DNA of 7,918 nt from Acidobacteriota bacterium (GTDB lineage: Bacteria; Acidobacteriota; Thermoanaerobaculia; Multivoradales; JAHEKO01): NCBI GenBank assembly GCA_030610025.1, contig JAUWSP010000112.1, positions 1-7,918 on the forward strand. Direction: 5' to 3'. Below the pieces are notes generated by a model. That model saw only the letters and a program-made list of their open reading frames with translations. It had not been told where the DNA came from and made no database searches. The position numbers were made by a program, and so were the translations under genes. Shown one piece after another: positions 4,590 to 7,918 of the stretch; within the stretch, counting starts at the first letter, position 1; each line of letters starts with the position of its first letter.

Positions 4590-6653
4590 ATGGCTACCAC
4601 AGACTCACAACTTCTGAATAGCTACGACCGACGTCGTGGAACGGTGTATCCATCACCATTCTTCGACATCGCTCAGACCTACATGCCACCGACGGTCAAG
4701 GAGCTGTTTCGGTGGTGCCAGTACTTCTTCTACAAGGACCCGATGATCGGTGCGGTGGTCACGAAGATCGCCGAGTACCCGGTCACCAACTTCGTCTATA
4801 ACGCTGGCGAGAAGCATGTCCGTGAGGGTTGGCGTACGCTCCTCGAGGACACACTGAACATGAAGCCGTTCCTGATCGAGATCGGCCTCGACTACTTTAC
4901 GTACGGCAACGCCTTCATCAGCATCAACCTCCCATTTGTCCGCTGGCTCAAATGTCCAGAATGCGGAGAGATGTACCGGGCTACTGACGAAGGCTTCGAG
5001 TACAAGTTCAAGAACTTCGGCTTCCACTTCGCATGCAGGTCGTGCGGGGACCACGTCGAAGGCAAGATTATAGACCGGCCGATTCGCGACAAGACAGGCA
5101 TCAACTTCGTCCGCTGGGATCCGCGAAACATCGATATCCACTACAACCCGATCACTGGCAAGTCTCACTATCGCTACAAGATCCCGAACAAGATCCGCAA
5201 GGCCGTCCACATGGGCACTCGCGAGATCGTTTCAGCAGTGCCAGAAGTCTTTCTCCTGGCCCTCAAGAAGCGTCGCGACATCGCTCTGAGCGACCAGAAC
5301 CTATTCCACTTCAAGCGCCCAACGCTGGCAGAGCAGGACATGGGCTGGGGCAAGCCGCTCATCATCCACTCGATGGGTCGCATGTTCTACCTCTATGTTC
5401 TGCGCCGGGCCCAAGAGGCGATCGCGCTGCAGCGCATCTTGCCTCTCGAGTTCATCTTTCCGCAGGCGAACGCACAGCAGGACCCGTACCAGCACGTCAA
5501 CCTATCCACGTGGCAGAGCACGGTCCAGGACGAGATCCGAAAATGGCGGATCGATCCGAACTACATATCGGTCGTGGCGGTACCGCTGGGATTCGAGAGA
5601 CTCGGCGGCGACGGACGCGCACTGCTTCTGGGACCCGAGATCGAGGTCACCAACAAGGAGATCACTGGTGGCATGGGGGTGCCGATCGAGTTCGTCTTCG
5701 GAGGCCTTTCATGGTCTGGCTCGAGCGTCTCTCTACGGACACTCGAAAACCACTTCCTTATGTATCGGCGGTTACTGCTTCGGTTCGTCAACTGGGCCAA
5801 GAACCGCTGCAAGCTGTTCCTCGGTTTGCCGGATATCGACATCGGCTTCACCGAGTTCAAGATGGCCGACGACATTCAGCGGAAGCAGATTGTCATCCAG
5901 CTGAACGCCGCCAATAAAATCAGCGACCACACGATGCTCACCGAGCTCGGGTTCGACTACGACGACGAGCAGGAGATGATCGAGAAGGAGACCCAGACCC
6001 GGAACCGGATCCAGGCTCTCACTATGAAAGCCCAGACGGAGGCCCAGGGCGAGGCCTCGATCATCCAGGCCAAGTACCAGGCTCGAGCCCAGGAGGCCAT
6101 GCAGGAGGCCATGGGGGCGATGTCCGGCGGTCAGCCAGGCCAGGAGGGCCAGGCTCAGGACCAGGCGTCTCAGGCCGGCGGAGGCGGCCAGGCTCCGCCA
6201 CAGGAGGGCCCAGCGCCCGCCCAGGGCCAGCCGCCGCCACAGGAAGGCCAAGCGCCGCCCGGCGCGCAGGGCCAGCAGGCGGCTCCAGCGCCCGCCGGCG
6301 GCCAGGTCATGGCAGACCAGCAGATGGCCGAGCAAGCTGCGCAGCAGCAGGCCGCGGAGCAGCCAGCTCAGGTTGCGGGCCAGGCCGGAGAGCAATCCGG
6401 TGGAACCGGGAAGGTTGTCGAAATGGACGCGGCCCGGGTAGCCAAGCAGTGGGCAAATTCCTTGTCCAAAATGCCGCTTGATCAGAGGGACTCCATGCTA
6501 AATGACCTACGGCAACGGATGCCGAGCATGGCAAGGCTGGTCGAACAGATCCTCTCCCAGATGTCTCATGGTGAGACAGCAGGATCTGCGGCAAAGCGGA
6601 TGAAGCCCCTGCCGCAGGCATCGGTGCCAAGGCGCCAGGACGGAAGTGTCTGA
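4590..6653 (+). CDS. Phage portal protein with inserted zinc ribbon
   Basis: This 687-residue protein forms the dodecameric ring at the head vertex through which DNA is packaged and ejected. Portal landmarks in order: an N-terminal clip/wing region with DPMIGAVVTKIAEYPV; GLDYFTYGNAFISINLP; RWDPRNIDIHYNP; LFHFKRPTLAEQDMGWGKP (238-256), typical of the portal stem region; GGMGVPIEFVFGGLSWSGSS followed by VSLRTLENHF (360-389), typical of the portal core; and a helical Gln/Glu-rich segment at 440-508. Between wing strands sits C122-x2-C125 ... C149-x2-C152, a zinc-ribbon-like insertion. Residues 511-608 are a Gln/Pro/Gly/Ala low-complexity linker, then a helical C-terminal domain (about 608-657) and a basic end with PLPQASVPRR. 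It is long for a portal because of the linker and C-terminal domain. ATG 4590 lies 8 bases after the previous stop with no good ribosome site, suggesting reinitiation. Its stop overlaps the next start. Confidence 0.87.
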   Translation: MATTDSQLLNSYDRRRGTVYPSPFFDIAQTYMPPTVKELFRWCQYFFYKDPMIGAVVTKIAEYPVTNFVYNAGEKHVREGWRTLLEDTLNMKPFLIEIGLDYFTYGNAFISINLPFVRWLKCPECGEMYRATDEGFEYKFKNFGFHFACRSCGDHVEGKIIDRPIRDKTGINFVRWDPRNIDIHYNPITGKSHYRYKIPNKIRKAVHMGTREIVSAVPEVFLLALKKRRDIALSDQNLFHFKRPTLAEQDMGWGKPLIIHSMGRMFYLYVLRRAQEAIALQRILPLEFIFPQANAQQDPYQHVNLSTWQSTVQDEIRKWRIDPNYISVVAVPLGFERLGGDGRALLLGPEIEVTNKEITGGMGVPIEFVFGGLSWSGSSVSLRTLENHFLMYRRLLLRFVNWAKNRCKLFLGLPDIDIGFTEFKMADDIQRKQIVIQLNAANKISDHTMLTELGFDYDDEQEMIEKETQTRNRIQALTMKAQTEAQGEASIIQAKYQARAQEAMQEAMGAMSGGQPGQEGQAQDQASQAGGGGQAPPQEGPAPAQGQPPPQEGQAPPGAQGQQAAPAPAGGQVMADQQMAEQAAQQQAAEQPAQVAGQAGEQSGGTGKVVEMDAARVAKQWANSLSKMPLDQRDSMLNDLRQRMPSMARLVEQILSQMSHGETAGSAAKRMKPLPQASVPRRQDGSV
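6195..6275 (+). repeat. Imperfect 39-base tandem repeat in portal linker
   Basis: CCGCCACAGG begins at 6195 and again at 6234. The copies (6195-6233 and 6234-6275) encode PPQEG-P-AP-AQGQ and PPQEG-Q-AP-GAQGQ style peptides of about 13 residues. Related Gln/Gly/Ala units extend on both sides (about 6120-6410). This is a likely site of length change by slippage. Confidence 0.5.
6567..6596 (+). repeat. Shared HGxxAGSAAK segment, copy in the portal tail
   Basis: Encodes residues 660-669 of the portal, just before its basic C-terminal end. It matches 8 of 10 residues of the segment at 3866-3895. Confidence 0.5.
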
Positions 6654-6997
6654 TGGCGAAAGTCTCACGTCTCCGGGCCGGCATAGGTCGACCCAATAGG
6701 GGCACGTTCAAGTGCGAGAAGTTCGAGCTCTTCGACGACGCAGGTTCAGATGCCTACGCCGAGCTCATGACCAAGGCAAATAACGCCTCGTCAGGCATCA
6801 CGATCGAATACATCAGAGAGTACTCGCGGAAAACAACCATCCGCGAGGGCAGTGGCCAGGACCAGGTCGTGACTACCACCGAGGAAATCATCCTGGTTGT
6901 ACAGTACTGGCAGAAAGCCAAGAAGAAGAAAAAAGGAGAGACTGATGAAGAACTTCGCACTGAAGAGGCTGCTCTCAAGAGCGCTACTGGTAGCTAG
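6653..6997 (+). CDS. Small conserved-looking phage protein, function unknown
   Basis: A 114-residue protein whose ATG overlaps the portal stop (TGATG, 6651-6655), so the two are coupled. The first 90 residues look like a compact alpha/beta domain: FKCEKFELFDDAGSDAYAEL, KANNASSGITIEYIREYSRK, then TTTEEIILVVQYW. The regular FELFDD, GITIEY and LVVQYW strands look like a true fold. I recall similar small proteins near portal genes in other phages without a known job. The tail is five Lys in a row followed by GETDEELRTEEAA. The last 53 bases overlap the next gene in another frame, and that gene's ribosome site lies inside the Lys codons. It has no membrane segment. By position it may be a portal- or head-associated accessory protein. 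Confidence 0.75.
   Translation: MAKVSRLRAGIGRPNRGTFKCEKFELFDDAGSDAYAELMTKANNASSGITIEYIREYSRKTTIREGSGQDQVVTTTEEIILVVQYWQKAKKKKKGETDEELRTEEAALKSATGS
6934..6938 (+). promoter_or_regulatory. Ribosome site (AGGAG) inside the upstream gene
   Basis: AGGAG with a 6-base spacer precedes ATG 6945. It fixes the start of the signal-peptide protein there, and the residues from that ATG on begin with a proper signal peptide. A TTG at 6897 is not credible. Confidence 0.7.
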
Positions 6998-7574
6998 CAT
7001 CATTCTGCTGTTCTCTGCGCCGGCGCTGGCGCAGAGCGACGCGGTACCGGCTCCGGTCGATGAAGCCGCAACCACAGAGCTGGCCCCGGCCGCAGAGCCA
7101 GCTCCAGTAGTAGAAGTACCGAAGGTGGCGCCTGTCCCGGCTCCGGTCGTGGCTCTATCGCCGGCGCCGGTGCCAAAGACCGCTCTCGACAACCTGAGCT
7201 CTGAGGTCATGAACGTCCTTGTTCCGGTGTTCGGGACGCTGATCTCGGGACTGGTGACCTTGCTTCTGCTCTGGCTTCGCAGACGGTTCAAGCTTGAGAT
7301 AAGCGATCAGCAGATCTCCTCGTGGTCCTTCATGGCTCGAAAGGGTGCGCTACGAGCTGCTGAGTGGGCCCGCAAAAAGGCAAAGGAACTCACCGAGGAC
7401 AAGAAGATCCCGGGTCCAGAGATCCTCGAGGTAGGTGTGAACTGGGCGCTCGAGGCCGGCAAAGCTGCTGGCTTACCAGAGATGGGTCGCGAGAAGCTCG
7501 AGGGTTGGGTCGAGGCCGAGCTGTTCGACCTACGCCGTGAAGAAAACGGCGGAGAAGTCGCGAATCCCATCTAG
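6945..7574 (+). CDS. Sec-signal, Pro-rich, single-span membrane protein; holin-like (LLH-type) candidate
   Basis: A 209-residue protein. It opens with a classical signal peptide: basic n-region (KRLLSR), hydrophobic core (about 12-24) and AxA cleavage site (A27-L28-A29). Residues 31-80 are Pro/Ala/Val-rich (repeated PAPV, EPAP, PVPAP) and probably extended. A membrane span at about 90-110 (VLVPVFGTLISGLVTLLLLW) is followed by LRRR, so the rest should lie in the cytoplasm if the signal peptide is cleaved. The soluble part has W-A-R-K-G-A-L-R-A-A-E-W, K-x-L-T, then helices ending WVEAELF. One span followed by an A-x-x-AE helix and a long C-terminal helix resembles phage LLH-type (superfamily 6) holins; this is recognition by layout only. 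Alternatives are a membrane anchor for assembly or a host-surface effector. It overlaps the previous gene by 53 bases. Confidence 0.75.
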   Translation: MKNFALKRLLSRALLVASIILLFSAPALAQSDAVPAPVDEAATTELAPAAEPAPVVEVPKVAPVPAPVVALSPAPVPKTALDNLSSEVMNVLVPVFGTLISGLVTLLLLWLRRRFKLEISDQQISSWSFMARKGALRAAEWARKKAKELTEDKKIPGPEILEVGVNWALEAGKAAGLPEMGREKLEGWVEAELFDLRREENGGEVANPI

Positions 7575-7577
7575 GTC

Positions 7578-7918
7578 ATGGGCGACACAGATGAGTCGAA
7601 GGGCGTAGAGCAGCCGCCCCTCGACCCGCAGAAGCTGCTACGTAAACTCGAAGCCTTGATCACAGAGAAGAGCCGCTTACTTACCGAGAAGACGGCTCCC
7701 GACTGCCAGCCGCCTCGCGTCAGCAAGTCGTGGATCTGGGCCATCATCATCCCAATCGTCGTGTTGATCGGCATCACGGCCTACGCCTGGCTCGCCTTTC
7801 GGCGCGGCCGCGAGCTCGCCAGGCTCCGCCACGAGAAGAGAAAGGCAATTATCCTGAAGACAAAGGCCCTCCTTGATAGCAAGCTCGCCGGCGGCAAGGT
7901 GAAGATCGAGGCGGCTGA
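7578..7918 (+). CDS. Single-span membrane protein, 3' part missing
   Basis: ATG 7578 lies 3 bases after the previous stop; the frame stays open to the window edge (113 full codons visible). Residues 1-51 are hydrophilic, with a helix at about 17-35 (PQKLLRKLEALITEKSRLL). A clear membrane span (about 52-74, WIWAIIIPIVVLIGITAYAWLAF) is followed by a strongly basic stretch (RRGRELARLRHEKRKA) that should face the cytoplasm, putting the N-terminus outside. A charged helix follows. There is no signal peptide. Only a weak AGG lies before the start, so translation probably depends on the gene before it. It likely works with the preceding membrane protein; a second lysis component or a membrane anchor are both possible. 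I recognise no family. Confidence 0.6.
   Translation, partial: MGDTDESKGVEQPPLDPQKLLRKLEALITEKSRLLTEKTAPDCQPPRVSKSWIWAIIIPIVVLIGITAYAWLAFRRGRELARLRHEKRKAIILKTKALLDSKLAGGKVKIEAA

Noticed and set aside
5033..5917. Second + strand frame inside the portal gene (294 codons)
   Set aside because: Out-of-frame shadow; the portal frame carries the family motifs, and the alternative is Arg/His/Pro-rich without folded features.
5772..6395. Leu-rich minus-strand frame over the portal linker
   Set aside because: The Leu/Gly/Arg richness is the complement of Gln/Ala/Pro codons in the low-complexity linker.
6926..6947. Programmed frameshift at the AAA AAA G run joining the 114-aa gene to the next
   Set aside because: The preceding base is G, so no X-XXY-YYZ heptamer exists in frame; the -1 frame stops at 6943; and the next gene has its own ribosome site and signal peptide start.
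3309..7812. Three GCGGCCGC (NotI-type) sites near 3310, 4381 and 7804
   Set aside because: All are in coding DNA with Gly/Arg/Ala codons; expected in GC-rich sequence and not flanked by repeats or junctions.
1..7918. tRNA genes, CRISPR arrays, insertion sequences, attachment sites
   Set aside because: I found no cloverleaf-like sequence, no regularly spaced repeats, no transposase and no terminal inverted repeats on either strand.

Overview
The window is a stretch of tailed-phage (Caudoviricetes) or prophage genome. The anchor is a 687-residue portal protein at 4590-6653. Around it lie tightly packed genes, mostly on the + strand, whose stop and start codons overlap (TGATG or ATGA junctions), as is usual in a phage morphogenesis operon. 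The DNA is GC-rich (roughly 60% by eye). Canonical GGAG/AGGAGG ribosome sites point to a bacterial host. One protein has a textbook Sec signal peptide ending in AxA, of a style common in Gram-negative bacteria; that host guess is an inference. No terminase, major capsid, protease or tail gene lies inside the window, so this is a slice of the head-assembly region.

Layout. 1-174: the C-terminal end of a small two-helix membrane protein. 174-473: a small beta-sandwich protein of carboxypeptidase-regulatory-like type. 494-520: a strong GC hairpin between convergent gene ends. 533-838: a small gene on the MINUS strand with its own ribosome site, the only minus-strand gene I support. 839-1027: a divergent intergenic region with an inverted repeat, a possible promoter and a possible SD-sequestering leader hairpin. 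1028-2179: a 383-residue protein built on two copies of a 64-residue module. 2179-3141: a 320-residue protein with a Trp-rich helical core. 3138-3344: a 68-residue protein. 3347-4582: a 411-residue protein with a long histone-H1-like basic tract. 4590-6653: the portal, with an inserted CxxC...CxxC zinc-ribbon-like segment and a Gln/Pro/Gly/Ala linker near its C-terminus. 6653-6997: a 114-residue conserved-looking protein. 6945-7574: a secreted or anchored membrane protein with holin-like features. 7578-7918: a single-pass membrane protein that runs off the window.

Working together. The portal forms the DNA entry vertex of the head. The genes just before it (duplicated-module protein, 320-aa protein, 68-aa protein, basic protein) are by position probably head, neck or internal virion components, but I cannot name them. 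The two membrane proteins after the 114-aa gene could belong to lysis or to membrane-associated assembly or entry. The minus-strand gene, bounded by a hairpin and a divergent control region, looks like an independently expressed 'moron'-type insertion. The best leads for something undescribed are this minus-strand island, the zinc-ribbon portal, the basic protein that shares a near-identical decapeptide with the portal tail, and the Sec-signal, Pro-rich, holin-like protein.
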